Assembly: GCA_003426165.1 (NCBI GenBank)
Contig: QUAH01000004.1
Span: 173,900-237,899 of the forward strand
Length of the DNA stretch: 64,000 bases
Direction of reading: 5' to 3'
From: Candidatus Saccharicenans subterraneus
Lineage (GTDB): Bacteria > Acidobacteriota > Aminicenantia > Aminicenantales > Saccharicenantaceae
The notes under the pieces are model-generated. The model saw only the letters and a program-made list of their open reading frames with translations, ran no database searches and was not told the DNA's origin. Below are positions 33,171 through 43,078 of this stretch, piece after piece. A program made the translations under genes and the position numbers. The first letter of the stretch is position 1; every line of letters begins with the position of its first letter.

Positions 33171-34802
33171 TCAAATCATCCCGATGATTTTGCCCTCGTC
33201 ATCAACGTCAATTTTCTCGGCCTGGGGGGACTTGGGCAAACCGGGCATGGTCATTATATCACCGCACAGCAGAACCACAAAACCGGCCCCGGCACTGAGC
33301 GAGGCATTGGTCACGGTCAGGGTCCAGCCCCGCGGCCGGCCCAGCTTCTTGGAGTCGTCGGATAGCGACGACTGGGTCTTGGCCACGCAGACCGGGGTCT
33401 GACCGAAGCCAATTTTTTCGTACAGCTCCATTTTTTTCTTGGCCGTCGGTTCAATCTTTATCCCGTCGGCCCCGTAAATCTTCCTGGCAATCGTTTCCAC
33501 TTTCTGGGCGATGGGAATGTCCAGCGGGTACAGGAAGTTAAAATTGTTCTTGTCCTCGTCAATGGCCTTCATCACCGCCTCAGCCAGCTCCAGGCCACCT
33601 TCACCGCCCTTGTTATAGACATCGCTGAGGGCATAGCGGGCGCCTTCCTCCCTGACCAGCTTGATCCAGGTATCGATCTCGGTGGCATGGTCGGCCGGGA
33701 AGAGGTTCAGGACCACCACGAAGGGCGTTCCGAATATTTTCATGTTCTCAATGTGTTTCCTGAGGTTGTCAAACCCGGCTTCCACCGCCTGCGGATTCTC
33801 CTTGCTCAGCTCATCGAGCTTCATCCCGCCATGGTACTTGAGGGCTCTCAGCGTCGAGACCAGGACCGTGGCAGCCGGCGGCGGCACCTGCCCGGTGCGG
33901 ACCACGATGTCAAAGAACTTTTCCGCTCCGAGGTCGGAAGCAAAGCCGGTTTCGGTCACCACGTAATCGGCCAGGCTGAGGGCCAGGCCGGTGGCCACCA
34001 CCGAGTTGGTGCCGTGGGCAATGTTGGCAAACGGGCCGCCATGAATTATGGCCGGGGTGCCCTCCAGGGTCTGGACCAGGTTGGGCTTGATGGCGTCCTT
34101 GAGCAGGGCGGTCATGGCCCCGTCGGCCTTGATGTCCCGGGCAAAGACCGGCTTGCCGTCAACGGAAAACCCGATGAGCACGTTGCCCACCCGCCTCTTC
34201 AGGTCCTTGAGGTCAGCCGACAGACAGAGAATGGCCATGATTTCGGAGGCAGCGGTTATGTCAAACCCGGTTTCCCGGGCGAAGGTCTGGAAGGTCTCGT
34301 CCAGCCCGATTATCACCTGGCGCAGGGAGCGGTCGTTCATGTCCAGCACCCTTTTCCAGGTCACGGTCCGGCCGTCGAGCAACCCGGTCGGCCCGTCAAA
34401 GTGAACCCGGTTATCAACCATGGCCGCCAGCAGGTTGTGGGCTGAAGTGACCGCATGAATATCTCCCGTGAAATGGAGGTTGATCTCCTCCCGGGGCACG
34501 ACCATGGCCTTGCCACCGCCGGTGGCTCCACCTTTAATTCCAAAGACCGGTCCCAGCGAAGGCTCGCGAAGGGTCACGCAGACTTTCTTTCCCAGCCGGT
34601 TCATTGCATCGGCCAGGCCGATGGCCGTGGTGGTTTTCCCCTCCCCGGCCGGGGTTGGGGTCATGGCCGTGACCATGATTAGCCGGCCCTTTTTCTCTGA
34701 AAGAAGGGGTTGATAATCAATCTTGGCCTTGTAACGGCCATAGAGTTCAAGTCTTTCTTCCGGTATTCCCAGCTTAGAAGCGATTTCTATTATTGGTCTC
34801 AT
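33171..34802 (-). CDS. fhs: Formate-tetrahydrofolate ligase
   Basis: Fhs makes 10-formyltetrahydrofolate from formate, ATP and tetrahydrofolate, in one-carbon metabolism or the methyl branch of the Wood-Ljungdahl pathway. The 543 residues show the P-loop 'TPAGEGKTTTAIGL' near residue 55, 'EPSLGPVFGIKGGATGGG' and 'TGDIHAVTSAHNLLAA', all diagnostic. The ATG at 34802 has GGGAGG eight bases upstream and is preferred over one at 34826. No folD or other pathway gene is in the window. Confidence 0.96.
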   Translation of the reverse strand: MRPIIEIASKLGIPEERLELYGRYKAKIDYQPLLSEKKGRLIMVTAMTPTPAGEGKTTTAIGLADAMNRLGKKVCVTLREPSLGPVFGIKGGATGGGKAMVVPREEINLHFTGDIHAVTSAHNLLAAMVDNRVHFDGPTGLLDGRTVTWKRVLDMNDRSLRQVIIGLDETFQTFARETGFDITAASEIMAILCLSADLKDLKRRVGNVLIGFSVDGKPVFARDIKADGAMTALLKDAIKPNLVQTLEGTPAIIHGGPFANIAHGTNSVVATGLALSLADYVVTETGFASDLGAEKFFDIVVRTGQVPPPAATVLVSTLRALKYHGGMKLDELSKENPQAVEAGFDNLRKHIENMKIFGTPFVVVLNLFPADHATEIDTWIKLVREEGARYALSDVYNKGGEGGLELAEAVMKAIDEDKNNFNFLYPLDIPIAQKVETIARKIYGADGIKIEPTAKKKMELYEKIGFGQTPVCVAKTQSSLSDDSKKLGRPRGWTLTVTNASLSAGAGFVVLLCGDIMTMPGLPKSPQAEKIDVDDEGKIIGMI

Positions 34803-34826
34803 GGCGCAAACCTCCCTTCCCAGCAT

Positions 34827-35606
34827 TTAACCAGAACTCCTTCTTTTGTGCAACCACTTTTTCGCTGGCTGGCGGCAGAAGTTGACGCTGTAAAAATGGG
34901 ACTGGTACTTTTCGATCAGCCCCTCGTCGGCAAAGCTGTAGTAGCAATTGTTGCCGATGATGATATGGTCCAGCACCCTGATCTGCATCACGGCGCAGGC
35001 AAAGACCAGGTCACGGGTGATGTCCCGGTCGCAGCTCGAAGGTTCCGGGTCGCCCGAAGGGTGGTTGTGAACAAAAATCAGGCTGGAGGCCTCGTATTTC
35101 AGGGCCTGTTTTATCACTTCCCTTGGATAGACGGCGCTGGAGTCTACCGTTCCTTCAAACAGGGTCTTCTCTTCCAGGACCTGGTTCTTGGTGTTCAGGA
35201 ACAGCACCTTGAAGACTTCGATCCGGAGGTCGCGCAGGCTGTAATAGAGATAGTCAAAGACTTCCCGGGAAGACTTGCAGACCGGCCTCTTGATGATGCA
35301 GTCCTTGAGATAGCGCCTGGCCACCTCGTGGACCAGCTTCAGGCCGAAGATATTTTTAGGCCCGATGCCCTTTATTTTCTGGAGTTCCAGCGGGTCGGCT
35401 TCCATGACCGCCCGGAAGGTCCGGAACTCTTTAAGGGCCAGCCGGGCGGCCTCCCGGCAGTCCCGGCGCGGGGTGCCCAGGGTCAGGAGCAATTCCACGA
35501 TTTCGTAATCCAGGAAGCCGGCCAGCCCTCCTTTCAGGAATTTTTCTCTTAATCTCTGGCGGTGTCCTTCATAGGCGGCCCTGACCGCCTGTTCCAGCTC
35601 TGACAT
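34827..35606 (-). CDS. radC: RadC family JAB-domain protein
   Basis: The ~259-residue protein has an N-terminal helix-hairpin-helix-like region ('LQKIKGIGPKNIFGLKL') and a C-terminal JAB/JAMM metalloprotease-like domain with 'VHNHPSGDPEPSSCDRDIT', which holds the zinc-binding His-x-His...Asp pattern. Despite the name, a DNA repair role for RadC is not established. It lies immediately upstream of fhs, with almost no gap. The ATG at 35606 has GGAG upstream. Confidence 0.9.
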   Translation of the reverse strand: MSELEQAVRAAYEGHRQRLREKFLKGGLAGFLDYEIVELLLTLGTPRRDCREAARLALKEFRTFRAVMEADPLELQKIKGIGPKNIFGLKLVHEVARRYLKDCIIKRPVCKSSREVFDYLYYSLRDLRIEVFKVLFLNTKNQVLEEKTLFEGTVDSSAVYPREVIKQALKYEASSLIFVHNHPSGDPEPSSCDRDITRDLVFACAVMQIRVLDHIIIGNNCYYSFADEGLIEKYQSHFYSVNFCRQPAKKWLHKRRSSG

Positions 35607-35727
35607 GATCACGCTCCGGTCAGAAATGGAAAAAATCGATGAGAGGGTCAGTGTTTATTGAAAAAGACGCAGCCGGAAATGATTTTTTCCCACCGGGAGA
35701 GCCTGCTATTTCGAGAGGCCGGAAGGT

Positions 35728-37506
35728 TTACTCGGTATACATCCGGTCTATCAGGTCTTTATATTTTTCTTCCACTATCTTTCGGCGAACCTTAAGGGTC
35801 GGGGTCAATTCTCCGGCTTCTATCTCGAAGTCCTTGTCCAGCAGGGCAATCTTCTTTATCTTTTCGTAAGAAGCCAGGTGCGGCGTTAATCGGTCAATTT
35901 CCTTCATATAAAATTCATAGACTTCTGGCCTGGCTGCGAGCTCTTTCCGGTCGCCAAAGGCTACGTTGTTCTCCCTGGCCCAGATTTCCAGCTTGTCAAA
36001 ATCGGGAACTATCAGGGCCGAGACAAACTTGCGGTGGTTCCCTACCACCACGGCGTTGGCGATGTAGGGGCTGGACTTTAAGGTGTTCTCAATCGGCTGC
36101 GGGGCCACGTTCTTTCCACCGGCAGTTACCAGGATGTCTTTCTTCCGGTCGGTAATCACCAGGTAGCCGTCCTTGTCCAGATAGCCGATATCCCCGGTCT
36201 TGAACCAGCCGTCTTCAAAGGCCTCCCTGGTCTCGGCTTCCTTCTTGAAGTAGCCTTTCATCACGTTCGGACCTCGGGCCCAGATTTCTCCGTCCGCGGC
36301 GATCTTGACCTCCACCTCCGGCAGGATCTTGCCGACCGAGCCGAAGCGGAAATCTTCCAGGCGGTTGACGGCGATGACCGGCGAGGTCTCGGTCAGCCCG
36401 TAGCCTTCAATCACCAGGATGCCCATGGCATAGAAAAACTCGGCGATGTCGCGCGATAGCGGGGCTCCGCCCGAGACAAAAAACCGGACCCGGCCACCGG
36501 TCTTTTCCACTATCTTGGAGAAGACCAGCTTGTAGGCCAAACCGTACCTGAACTTGAGCCAGCCCGATATTTTTTCCCTGTTAATCTTTTTCTGGGCATA
36601 CTTCCGGCCGGTCTTCAGGGCCCAGAAGAAAATCTTTTTCTTGAGATTGGAAGAGCTGAGAACATTATCGATGACCCGGGCGTAAAATTTATCGAACAGC
36701 CGGGGCACGCTGACCATGATGGTCGGCCGGGCTTCGACCAGGTTCTGGGCAACCGTGTCCACGCTTTCGGCGTAGGCGATGGTGGCCCCGACGTAGATCC
36801 AGGCGAAGGTGCACATCCTTTCCAGGACATGGGACAGGGGCAGAAAGGACAGGGCGGTATCCTTGTCCGTAAATTCAATGACCGAGCGCAGGGCCTGGAC
36901 GTTGCTCACCAGGTTGTAATGGCTGAGCATGGCTCCCTTGGGCACGCCGGTTGTGCCCGAAGTGTAGATGATGGTGGCCAGGTCATCGGGTCTGATTGAC
37001 TCGGCGATTTTATCGAATTCACCGGGGTTCTGCCGGTTAAGTTTCTCCCCTTCTTTCTCCACTTCCCGCAGGGACAGAACCCCGGCCGGGGCCAGGTCTT
37101 CAATCATGATGTATTTATCAACCAGCGGCAATTCCGTTCTTATGGCCTCCAGCCTGGACCACATTTCCGGGTTGGAGCAGACCACGAACCTGGCCTCGGA
37201 ATCGTTGATGATGTACTTGATCTGGGGCGGGGTCAGCGAGGTGTAAATCGGAACGGTAACCGCTCCCAGGCAGATGGCGGCCAGGTCAACCATGACCCAT
37301 TCCGGGCGATTTTCGGAAAGAATGATCAGCTTGTCACCGCTCTTCAGGCCAAAAGCCCTCAAGCCAGCGGAAATGTTCCGGACCCGTTGAGAAAATTCGT
37401 CGGTTGAGATCGGGCAGTACTTACCCTCGCGCTTGACCAGCATCAGGGCTTCTTTCCGGTAGTTTTTCTCCGTGTTAAGGAAAACTCTGGACAGGGTGTT
37501 AATCAT
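35728..37506 (-). CDS. Long-chain acyl-CoA synthetase (AMP-forming)
   Basis: This 592-residue ANL enzyme of the FadD15/long-chain type activates fatty acids to acyl-CoA. It shows the P-loop 'IIYTSGTTGVPKGAM' (about 190), 'EGYGLTETSPVIAVN' (about 385), 'GWFKTGDIGYLDKDGYL' (about 460) and the 'ITDRKKDILVTAGGKNVAP' hinge typical of long-chain enzymes. It is in a minus-strand run between ogt and radC, without other beta-oxidation genes. Confidence 0.9.
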   Translation of the reverse strand: MINTLSRVFLNTEKNYRKEALMLVKREGKYCPISTDEFSQRVRNISAGLRAFGLKSGDKLIILSENRPEWVMVDLAAICLGAVTVPIYTSLTPPQIKYIINDSEARFVVCSNPEMWSRLEAIRTELPLVDKYIMIEDLAPAGVLSLREVEKEGEKLNRQNPGEFDKIAESIRPDDLATIIYTSGTTGVPKGAMLSHYNLVSNVQALRSVIEFTDKDTALSFLPLSHVLERMCTFAWIYVGATIAYAESVDTVAQNLVEARPTIMVSVPRLFDKFYARVIDNVLSSSNLKKKIFFWALKTGRKYAQKKINREKISGWLKFRYGLAYKLVFSKIVEKTGGRVRFFVSGGAPLSRDIAEFFYAMGILVIEGYGLTETSPVIAVNRLEDFRFGSVGKILPEVEVKIAADGEIWARGPNVMKGYFKKEAETREAFEDGWFKTGDIGYLDKDGYLVITDRKKDILVTAGGKNVAPQPIENTLKSSPYIANAVVVGNHRKFVSALIVPDFDKLEIWARENNVAFGDRKELAARPEVYEFYMKEIDRLTPHLASYEKIKKIALLDKDFEIEAGELTPTLKVRRKIVEEKYKDLIDRMYTE

Positions 37507-37557
37507 TTTCCTCTCCTTCCTCGCCTTGCCTTCTCTGCGGCGGGTTAATATTTACAG

Positions 37558-38073
37558 TTATTTTTTATACTTATTTTGTCGGTCGGCTTCCAGCACTTTT
37601 TTCTCATGCTCCAGAAGCCATTTCTTCCGCCACAGACCTCCGCCAAACCCGGTCAGGCTGCCGTCGGCACCGATTACCCGGTGACAGGGTACAAGAATTA
37701 CCACAGGATTCATATGGTTGGCCCCGCCCACCGCCCGGGCCGCTCCCCCACGGCCGCAGGCCCGGGCTATCTCCCCGTAGCTCCTGGTCTGCCCGAAGGG
37801 TATTTTTCGGAGTTCGGCCCAGACCTTTCTCTGGAATTCCGTTCCCCGCAGGTCGAGCCTGACTGAAAACTTCTGCCGGCGGCCCTTAAAATATTCATCC
37901 AGCTGGCGACGGGCCTCTTCCAGGACGTCCGGAACCGCCTCCAGCTCGGACCCGGACCCGGCCGGCTTCAGACCTGCGGCTTCCTTCTCACTGGCAAAGG
38001 AACAGGAGCGCACTCCGGCCGGACCACCCTCAATTTCTATTATTCCTATCGGAGAATGGTAATAAATTTTCAT
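37558..38073 (-). CDS. ogt: Methylated-DNA-protein-cysteine methyltransferase
   Basis: This suicide repair protein removes alkyl groups from O6-alkylguanine. The 171 residues include the helix-turn-helix segment '[15 protein letters not shown]' and '[18 protein letters not shown]', with acceptor Cys130. Length and order are those of Ogt. It lies between the NYN protein and the acyl-CoA synthetase on the same strand. Confidence 0.95.
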   Translation of the reverse strand: MKIYYHSPIGIIEIEGGPAGVRSCSFASEKEAAGLKPAGSGSELEAVPDVLEEARRQLDEYFKGRRQKFSVRLDLRGTEFQRKVWAELRKIPFGQTRSYGEIARACGRGGAARAVGGANHMNPVVILVPCHRVIGADGSLTGFGGGLWRKKWLLEHEKKVLEADRQNKYKK

Positions 38074-38092
38074 CCGGCCTCCGGCCCGCCCG

Positions 38093-38851
38093 TCATTCTT
38101 TTATCTTGACCCAGACCCTGGTCAGACCCCGCTCGTTCTCGAAGCGCAGTTCAAAAACCTCGGGGAAGGCCTTGAAGAGCTGGGAAAGCTGGCGGAAACC
38201 GTAGGTCCTGGGGTCAAAGCTGGGGTCCAGCTGGCGAAGATAGAAACCGATGGTGCTGAGCTTGGCCCAGCCATCCTCGTCGGTGGCCATGTCCACCGCG
38301 GCCTTCAGCAGCGGCAGCGGGTCATAGCCGCGGGGCTTATGTTCCTCGGCTGCTTTCTCGGTCGCCCCTTTCCTTTTCCTTTCTCTTTCCTTTTCCCGGG
38401 GCCCCAGGTTTTCGGTGTAGATGAAAACGTTGCAGGCATTGACAAAGGCCTTGGGCGTGGAACGCTTCCCGATACCCATGACAAAGAAGCCCGCTTCCCT
38501 GATCCGGGTGGCCAGCCGGGTGTAATCGGAATCGCTGGAAACGATGCAGAAGCCTTCCACCAGGCGGCCGTGGAGGATGTCCATGGCGTCGATGATCAGG
38601 GCGCTGTCGGTGGCGTTCTTGCCCACGGTGAAGCGGAACTGCTGCACCGGCTGGATGGCATTCTCGTGCAGGGCCTTTTTCCAGCCGGCCATGTTGACCG
38701 TGGTCCAGTCCCCGTAAATCCGCCTGATGGTAATCAACCCGTACTTGCCGACCTCGGCCAGGATGTCGCCGATAAGGGAAGGCTGGGCGTTATCGCCATC
38801 TATCAGCAGGGCTATCTTACGGCTCTTTTCGTCGGTAAAACTTTCTATCAT
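38093..38851 (-). CDS. NYN-domain protein with C-terminal OST-HTH/LOTUS domain
   Basis: The 252-residue protein begins with a PIN-like NYN nuclease fold: '[10 protein letters not shown]' (14-23), '[15 protein letters not shown]' and '[21 protein letters not shown]' provide the acidic residues of the metal site. A Lys/Arg/Glu-rich linker (about 150-170) leads to an OST-HTH/LOTUS-like domain ('[27 protein letters not shown]', '[19 protein letters not shown]'). An RNA-directed nuclease role is inferred from the family. It is the first gene of the minus-strand run toward recA. Confidence 0.88.
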   Translation of the reverse strand: MIESFTDEKSRKIALLIDGDNAQPSLIGDILAEVGKYGLITIRRIYGDWTTVNMAGWKKALHENAIQPVQQFRFTVGKNATDSALIIDAMDILHGRLVEGFCIVSSDSDYTRLATRIREAGFFVMGIGKRSTPKAFVNACNVFIYTENLGPREKERERKRKGATEKAAEEHKPRGYDPLPLLKAAVDMATDEDGWAKLSTIGFYLRQLDPSFDPRTYGFRQLSQLFKAFPEVFELRFENERGLTRVWVKIKE

Positions 38852-38994
38852 CTTAGCTCCTGATACTCTTAAATTTGAAGGTTGACCCGAAAGTCACCTT
38901 TTATATTATGGCACATCTGAGGTAGAATTATCAAAATAGAATTGGCGGGACCGGAGAGGTCATCCCGGCCCCGACGGCAGGTGAAGGTGAGAAC

Positions 38995-39627
38995 ATGAAC
39001 CTCGGGAGCGGCGCTTTTATCATCTCCATCGTGGTCTCAGCCTCCGCGGCCATCATCACAGAAACCCGCAACCAGAAGTTACTGGCTTACTTCTTCCGCC
39101 CCTTTACCATAATGCTGATGGTCGGACTGCTCCTGGAAACCAGGCCCCACTCTTTTTACCGGAATGCCATGGCCGCCGGCCTGGTCCTCTGCCTGCTGGG
39201 TGACGTCATGATGATGTTGAAAAAGAAACGTTTTCTGACCGGGCTGGCTTTTTTCCTGGGAGCCCTGGCCTTGTTTACGGTCGCCCTCTACAGCCGGGTC
39301 AACCGGGAGTTCCTGGGCTGGCCGGTAATTCCCCTGGTGCTCCTGGCCGGGGTGGTCCTTTTCCTCATCTGGCCCGGGACCAAACGCCAGCGGGTCCCGA
39401 TCTTATTCTACCTGCTGGCCCTGCTGACCATGACCCGGGTTGGACTGGAGCAACCGCACCAGCTACCGGGTACAGGCCCCTGGCTGGCCGCAGCGGGCAG
39501 CCTGCTTTTCCTGGTGTCCGACACGGTCCTGGCCCTGGACCGCTTTTATCGCCCCTTCAAAGGGGCCCAGGCTGTCATTCTCTCCACCTTCTACTCGGCC
39601 CTGCTGCTGATGGCCCTGTCGGTCTGA
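38995..39627 (+). CDS. YhhN family membrane protein
   Basis: The 210-residue protein has seven or eight hydrophobic segments and family residues such as 'LCLLGDVMMML' and 'LFLVSDTVLALDRF', whose acidic residues are conserved in the YhhN/TMEM86 family. TMEM86 members are lysoplasmalogenases; the activity of bacterial relatives is mostly untested. A terminator follows at 39652-39679. Confidence 0.88.
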   Translation: MNLGSGAFIISIVVSASAAIITETRNQKLLAYFFRPFTIMLMVGLLLETRPHSFYRNAMAAGLVLCLLGDVMMMLKKKRFLTGLAFFLGALALFTVALYSRVNREFLGWPVIPLVLLAGVVLFLIWPGTKRQRVPILFYLLALLTMTRVGLEQPHQLPGTGPWLAAAGSLLFLVSDTVLALDRFYRPFKGAQAVILSTFYSALLLMALSV

Positions 39628-39651
39628 ATTCCACCCTCGCCCCGAAGCCAA

Positions 39652-39679
39652 AATCACCCGCAGCGGTGATTGATTTTTT
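39652..39679 (+). terminator. Intrinsic terminator after the YhhN gene
   Basis: AATCACC (39652-39658) pairs with GGTGATT (39665-39671) around a 6-base loop, followed after two bases by six T (39674-39679). It separates the YhhN gene from the histidine kinase. Confidence 0.65.
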
Positions 39680-39721
39680 CAGGCCAAAATTATCTAATTA
39701 CCACTAATAAGGAGGCTGGAA

Positions 39722-42550
39722 ATGGAGCTGCATCTTCAGGCCCTGATCGACAGCATCAAGGACGCCGTGGTGGCCGTTGACTCCGGCGGCCGGGTCATCA
39801 TCTGGAATCCCGGGGCCGAGCTCATCTTCGGTTATAAAAGGAAGGAAGCCATCGGCCGACAGATTGATGAATTGATCGGCGGGCCCGAACAATCGGAAGC
39901 CAAGAAAATAACCAGGAACATCCTCAGGCGGCGCTTTTCCAACTTCATCGCCACCCGCTACCGGAAGGACGGTAAACCGGTCAGCGTCAGCATCTCGGCC
40001 TCTCCCGTGGTCTACAAGAATTACCTGATCGGGGGCGTGGCTGTCTACAAGGACATCAGCGAGCTGGTCCACAAGGACCGGCTCCTGGCCCATACCAACA
40101 GGCTGCTCCGGGCCATAAGCGACATCAACCAGATGATTATCCAGGTCAAGGATCCATCCAGGCTTCTTGACCAGGCCGCCCGAAGCCTCATGGAGAACGG
40201 AAAATACGGTCTGGTCCGGATGGTTCTGGTGGATGATGAATTAAGACCGAAAGAATTTTTCGGCCATGGGGATAAAAAGATACTCAACCGCTTCACCCCC
40301 TGCCTGGAAAGGGTTCTGAAGAACAGGCGGTCCCTTTTCATTCCGGATGTGAACAAGAGCCCGACCTGCAAAAAATGCCCGCAGCGAAAAAAGGGCGGTT
40401 GGGTGGCCTGCTTTCTCCTCGGGCATAACCGGGAGATATTCGGGGCCATGCAGGTCGGTTACGCCAGGGACATTTTCGACCAGGCCGCGGAGATAAAGCT
40501 CCTGGAAGAAATCGCCGGCGACCTGGGCTTTGCCCTTTACTCGTTCAAAAAAGACCTGGAAAAGCAGCGGGTTGAGACCGAGCTAAAACAATTGCAGCAA
40601 TTCCAGGAAAAAATACTGACCAGCCTGGCCGAGGGAGTGGTGGTGGAAAACGCCCGCGGCCATATAACCTATGTCAACCCGGCCCTGGAGAAGATGCTTG
40701 GCTACAGGCCCGGAGAACTCCTGGGCCAGCACTGGAGCGTGTTCATCCCGGAAGACCAGCTGGAGCAGGTCAAAAGAAAATCCCGGGCCCGGCAGTCCAG
40801 GACCCGGGAACGGTACGAAACCAGGCTGAAAACCAGGGAAGGCCGGTTGATCCCGGTGCTCATCCACGCCCACTCCATTTTCGAAAAGAAAAAATTCAGC
40901 GGCGTGGTCTCGGTCATCACCGATATCTCCAACCTCAAGCAAATTGAAGAAGAGCTGCGGCTGTCCAGGGAGGAGGCCCTGGCCGCCAGCAAGGCCAAGA
41001 GTGAATTCCTGGCCAACATGAGCCATGAGATAAGAACCCCGATGAACGGCATCATCGGCATGATTGAGCTGGCCCTGCAGACCGAGCTCAACGATGAACA
41101 GCTCCAGTTCCTCAAGGCAGCCCGGACCTCGGCCGAGTCGCTGCTGACCATTCTCAACGACATCCTGGATTTCTCCAAGATAGAAGCCCGGATGATTGAG
41201 CTGGTTCCGGTTGAATTCAACCTGCATAACTCCATAACTGAAATAGTGGCCACCCTGGCCCTGCCGGCTCACCAGAAGGGCCTGGAATTGCTCTGCCACG
41301 TGCCCCCTTCCCTGCCGGAGACGGTGGTCGGCGACACCAGCCGCCTCCGCCAGGTACTGCTTAACCTGGTCAGCAACGCCATCAAGTTTACAGAAAAGGG
41401 CGAGGTGGAGGTTGAAGTCGAAGAACAGGCAAGAACCTCCAAAGACATAACCCTCCATTTCATGGTCAGGGACACGGGTATCGGCATTTCCCGCGATAAA
41501 CTGGAAAGCATCTTCCAGCCATTCGTCCAGGCCGACGCTTCCTTCAGCCGCAAGTACGGGGGCACTGGCCTGGGCCTGGCCATAACCTCCCAGCTGGTAA
41601 ACCTGATGGGCGGAAAAATCTGGGCCGAAAGCCAACCCGGACGGGGCAGCACCTTCCACTTTACGGTCAGGCTGGGACTGGTTCCAGAACGCCGGACCCG
41701 GGCTGTGCCGGCCACCCTGGCCGCGGTTCACGGACTGAGGGTGCTGGTGGTGGACGACAACCAGACCAATCAGGTCATACTCAAAGAAATGCTCCAGAGC
41801 TGGCGGATGAAGCCAGAAGTTGCCTCCTCCGGACCCCAGGCCATATCCCTGATCAGGGAAGCGCTGAGCCGGCAGGAAGGCTTCGGGCTCTTCCTCCTGG
41901 ACCTGTCCATGCCGGAAATGGATGGCTTTGAGCTGATCCGAAACATAAAAGAAATTGATGGGGCCAGGGAGGTGCCCATCATCATCCTGACCTCGGCCGA
42001 CCGGGTTGGCGACCTGCAGCAGGCCAAAGAACTGGGGGCCCAGGGCTACCTGGTAAAACCGGTCAGGCCCTCCGACCTGCTGGATACCATCATGGCCATC
42101 AAGGGCGCGACTTCAGCGGCCCACCGGCTGGAAGTTCCAATAACCGAACATACCCTGCCAGAGTTCCGCCGCAAATTGAACATCCTGCTGGCCGAAGACA
42201 ACCCGGTCAACCAGAAGGTGGCCATTCATCTCCTGCAGAAAAAGGGACACCGGGTAACCGTGGCCGAGAACGGTCGACAGGCCCTGGAAATTCTCGAAAA
42301 AGAAAAATTCGACCTGGTGCTGATGGACGTCCAGATGCCGGAGATGGACGGCTTCGAGGCCACCAGACAGATTCGCCAGCGGGAGCAATCCAGCGGTGAG
42401 CATCTGCCGGTGGTGGCCATGACCGCCCATGCCATGAAGGGCGACCGGGAAAGGTGCCTGGAAGCCGGGATGGACGATTACGTGGCCAAGCCGCTTTATC
42501 CAGAAGAGCTGTACCGGGTGATTGAAAGGGCCCTGGCCCGGAAACGGTAG
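39722..42550 (+). CDS. Hybrid sensor histidine kinase (PAS-GAF-PAS-HisKA-HATPase-REC-REC)
   Basis: The 942-residue soluble kinase has PAS (about 5-110), a GAF-like region (130-280), PAS (295-415), HisKA with phospho-acceptor His435 ('NMSHEIRTPMNG'), HATPase ('SNAIKFTEKG', 'DTGIGISRDKLESIFQPF', 'GGTGLGLAI'), and two receivers. The first receiver has 'LVVDDNQTNQ' and 'LLDLSMPEMDGFEL'; the second 'LLAEDNPVNQ' and 'LMDVQMPEMDGFEA'. No membrane segment is seen. A CxxC-rich spot within the GAF-like part ('CKKCPQRKKGGWVAC') could bind metal or sense redox state. AAGGAGG precedes the ATG. An Hpt protein gene follows. Confidence 0.93.
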   Translation: MELHLQALIDSIKDAVVAVDSGGRVIIWNPGAELIFGYKRKEAIGRQIDELIGGPEQSEAKKITRNILRRRFSNFIATRYRKDGKPVSVSISASPVVYKNYLIGGVAVYKDISELVHKDRLLAHTNRLLRAISDINQMIIQVKDPSRLLDQAARSLMENGKYGLVRMVLVDDELRPKEFFGHGDKKILNRFTPCLERVLKNRRSLFIPDVNKSPTCKKCPQRKKGGWVACFLLGHNREIFGAMQVGYARDIFDQAAEIKLLEEIAGDLGFALYSFKKDLEKQRVETELKQLQQFQEKILTSLAEGVVVENARGHITYVNPALEKMLGYRPGELLGQHWSVFIPEDQLEQVKRKSRARQSRTRERYETRLKTREGRLIPVLIHAHSIFEKKKFSGVVSVITDISNLKQIEEELRLSREEALAASKAKSEFLANMSHEIRTPMNGIIGMIELALQTELNDEQLQFLKAARTSAESLLTILNDILDFSKIEARMIELVPVEFNLHNSITEIVATLALPAHQKGLELLCHVPPSLPETVVGDTSRLRQVLLNLVSNAIKFTEKGEVEVEVEEQARTSKDITLHFMVRDTGIGISRDKLESIFQPFVQADASFSRKYGGTGLGLAITSQLVNLMGGKIWAESQPGRGSTFHFTVRLGLVPERRTRAVPATLAAVHGLRVLVVDDNQTNQVILKEMLQSWRMKPEVASSGPQAISLIREALSRQEGFGLFLLDLSMPEMDGFELIRNIKEIDGAREVPIIILTSADRVGDLQQAKELGAQGYLVKPVRPSDLLDTIMAIKGATSAAHRLEVPITEHTLPEFRRKLNILLAEDNPVNQKVAIHLLQKKGHRVTVAENGRQALEILEKEKFDLVLMDVQMPEMDGFEATRQIRQREQSSGEHLPVVAMTAHAMKGDRERCLEAGMDDYVAKPLYPEELYRVIERALARKR

Positions 42551-42667
42551 CACCTGTAATCTTTATCAAGACGGCTGACCGGGCTGTATACCTGGCCAAG
42601 AAGCGGGTCCGGGACAGGATGGTAGTAATTAATAATTCGGATTTTAACAAAAGGAAGGAGGACGGGG

Positions 42668-43021
42668 ATGGCAGGAAAAAATAGCACCCCTGCGCCCATT
42701 GACCGAAAGGAAGCCCTGGAAAGAATCGGCGGCGATGCAGCTTTCCTCCAGGAGCTGCTGGGCATCTATGACGAGGATTTCCATAACAAATACGACGAGC
42801 TGGGAAAGGCCGTCGAGGAGAAAGACTTCCAGGTCATCAGGGAAGCGGGACATTACCTGAAAGGAGCCTCGGCCAACCTGAGCCTTCCGGCCCTGAGGGA
42901 AGCCGCCTGGAAGATGGAACAGGCCGGACAGAACCAGGACCTGAAAGCGGCCAGGGAAGCCCTTGAGGCCCTGGAAAGAGAATACCGGCGCCTGAAAGAT
43001 TTTTTAAGAGAGTCTGGCTGA
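42668..43021 (+). CDS. Histidine phosphotransfer (Hpt) domain protein
   Basis: The 117-residue helical protein has the Hpt motif 'AGHYLKGASANL' with His62 as phospho-acceptor. It lies 117 bases after the hybrid kinase on the same strand, with GGAAGGAGG upstream of its ATG. It presumably carries phosphate from a kinase receiver to a response regulator encoded elsewhere; no output regulator is in the window. Confidence 0.9.
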   Translation: MAGKNSTPAPIDRKEALERIGGDAAFLQELLGIYDEDFHNKYDELGKAVEEKDFQVIREAGHYLKGASANLSLPALREAAWKMEQAGQNQDLKAAREALEALEREYRRLKDFLRESG

Positions 43022-43078
43022 GACCCGGAGCCATAGAAACGCGACCTCGGTTTCTCCGACCTGATTATTAATGGCCGC

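Noticed and set aside
40583..41731. A 382-codon minus-strand frame opposite the histidine kinase
   Set aside because: It is antisense to conserved kinase and ATPase motifs and has no own features.
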